Shown here piece after piece: positions 63,128-64,000 of a stretch of 64,000 nt of DNA. The notes beneath the pieces are model-generated. The model was not told the DNA's origin and made no database searches. It saw only the letters and a list, made by a program, of their open reading frames with translations. The position numbers and the translations under genes were made by a program. Source of the DNA: Priestia filamentosa (GTDB taxonomy: Bacteria; Bacillota; Bacilli; Bacillales; Bacillaceae_H); NCBI RefSeq assembly GCF_900177535.1, contig NZ_FXAJ01000003.1:1-64000 (forward strand). The letters are read 5' to 3'. Position 1 is the first letter of the stretch. The number at the start of each line of letters is the position of its first letter.

Positions 63128-64000
63128 GAGGAAATAACCACCCGTTTTTTTGTGTCTTTAGCAAACAGTTTACCAGGATTTAAAATGTTTTGAGGATCAA
63201 AGCTTTTCTTCAAATTTTGCATCGCTTTTATTCCTTCTTCTCCAAGTTTCCATTCTAAATAGGGAGCCTTCATTTCACCTACTCCATGTTCTCCTGTAAT
63301 TGTTCCGCCAAGTTCAAGAGCGCGCGCGAAAATGTCTTCAAAAGCTTGTTCAACACGGTACATTTCTTCTTTGTTTCGTACATCAGTAAGGCAAGTAGGG
63401 TGAAGATTACCATCCCCTGCATGACCAAATGTGCAAATTGTAAGATTATATTTTTGAGCAATTTCTTTAATCGAAAGGACCATTTTCGCTACTTGTGAGC
63501 GTGGAACTGTTGCATCTTCTAGAATAGTTGTTGGCTTAAGACGCGCTAAAGCGCTGAGAGCAGAACGACGGGCTGTTCTTAAAGCTTCTGCATGCTCTTC
63601 TGAAGATGCCACGTCAACAGAAATGGCGCCGTGAGCTTGACATAGAGAAGCAATGCTATCCATTTCTTTTTCTACAGTATGTAGGGGACCATCTTGTTCA
63701 ATGAGCAGAACAGCTTCCACATTTGTAGGAAGACCAATATGAGCAAAATCTTCTACAACTTGAAGGGTTGGCTGATCTAGAAATTCAAGCGTTGTAGGAA
63801 TGATTTTATGGGCAATAATACTTGATACAGAGCGTGCAGCACTTTCTAAATCATTATAAAGAGCAAGTGCAGTCTTTTTACTTTGAGGTTTTGGGATGAG
63901 CTTTAATGTGGCTTCTGTAACAATGCCAAGTGTTCCTTCAGATCCAACAAAAAGGCGTGTTAAATCGTATCCAGCAACGTCTTTTGCAAGCTTACCACCA
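63124..64000 (-). CDS. glcD: Glycolate oxidase FAD subunit GlcD-like, 5' end beyond window
   Basis: The frame is open from the right edge to the stop at 63124 (292 codons seen). The edge sequence reads GGKLAKDVAGYDLTRLFVGSEGTLGIVTEATL (given as one family block in two parts: GGKLAKDVAGYDL and FVGSEGTLGIVTEATL), which is the end of the FAD-binding (PCMH) domain. The FAD-oxidase C-terminal domain follows with CTFGHAGDGNLHP, GTITGEHGVGEMK and FDPQNILNPGK. The N-terminal part lies outside. An apparent GTG start at 63720 is internal. Couples with glcF. Confidence 0.92.
   Translation of the reverse strand, partial: GGKLAKDVAGYDLTRLFVGSEGTLGIVTEATLKLIPKPQSKKTALALYNDLESAARSVSSIIAHKIIPTTLEFLDQPTLQVVEDFAHIGLPTNVEAVLLIEQDGPLHTVEKEMDSIASLCQAHGAISVDVASSEEHAEALRTARRSALSALARLKPTTILEDATVPRSQVAKMVLSIKEIAQKYNLTICTFGHAGDGNLHPTCLTDVRNKEEMYRVEQAFEDIFARALELGGTITGEHGVGEMKAPYLEWKLGEEGIKAMQNLKKSFDPQNILNPGKLFAKDTKKRVVISS

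Noticed and set aside
63124-63720. A complete 198-codon gene starting at 63720
   Set aside because: The frame continues upstream with GlcD family sequence to the window edge; the GTG is internal.

Overview
The window reads as a low-GC, spore-forming member of the Bacillaceae, most like the Priestia (Bacillus) megaterium group. Support comes from the class IV polyhydroxyalkanoate locus in the arrangement phaP-phaQ / phaR-phaB-phaC, two alpha/beta-type SASP genes, a tricistronic germinant receptor operon, racA, sigI-rsgI, a qoxABCD quinol oxidase, and Bacillus-type promoters, Shine-Dalgarno sites and terminators. No rRNA, tRNA, CRISPR array, prophage or insertion sequence was seen. This placement is inference from gene content, not from a database search.

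Layout. 1-3.4 kb: a leftward, GC-rich collagen-like surface protein gene running off the left edge, a SASP gene and a YdbC-like gene. 3.6-6.4 kb: an MHYT-PAS-GGDEF-EAL c-di-GMP gene broken by two single-base homopolymer frameshifts. 6.8-14.4 kb: an exopolysaccharide locus with a hyaluronan-synthase-like enzyme, a nucleotide-sugar dehydrogenase of the UDP-HexNAc class, a VanZ protein, a CpsB/YwqE-family protein that has lost its metal ligands, GtaB, and a bacterial tyrosine kinase with its membrane activator. 14.5-18.9 kb: a LytS/LytT two-component system and the CstA transporter with a catabolite (cre) site. 19.2-23.1 kb: qoxABCD. 23.2-28 kb: MarR, LCP ligase, tautomerase, MerR-TipAS and beta-helix genes. 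28.2-32.3 kb: the kynUAB tryptophan-to-anthranilate operon with a divergent TetR regulator. 32.3-39.4 kb: a frameshifted sigma factor, a candidate CcpA-controlled small RNA, a potassium channel, a squalene/phytoene synthase relative, an MFS transporter, a PilZ gene with a nonsense codon, a YiiX-type hydrolase, signal peptidase, a LapA-domain protein and a degenerate YgjP-like protein. 39.5-40.1 kb: a SAM (S-box) riboswitch in front of an unrecognised 81-residue protein. 40.2-49.6 kb: RocB, DUF2164, HpaB, a purine permease, a lipoprotein whose Shine-Dalgarno and start codon are separated by a hairpin, RacA, MarR and MsrAB. 49.6-57.6 kb: germinant receptor operon, DedA, a yybP-ykoY manganese riboswitch with YkoY, SigI-RsgI and a SASP. 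57.7-61.8 kb: PHA locus. 61.8-64 kb: glycolate oxidase GlcF and GlcD, the latter running off the right edge.

The points most worth following are the exopolysaccharide locus (hyaluronan-type synthase paired with a dehydrogenase that looks specific for UDP-HexNAc, and a pseudo-phosphatase near an intact tyrosine kinase), the SAM riboswitch controlling an orphan small protein, the CcpA-controlled small RNA candidate, and the hairpin between Shine-Dalgarno and start codon at 45971-46018. Both recognisable c-di-GMP genes are broken. Three single-base homopolymer deletions in the window could be sequencing undercalls, so the raw reads matter.
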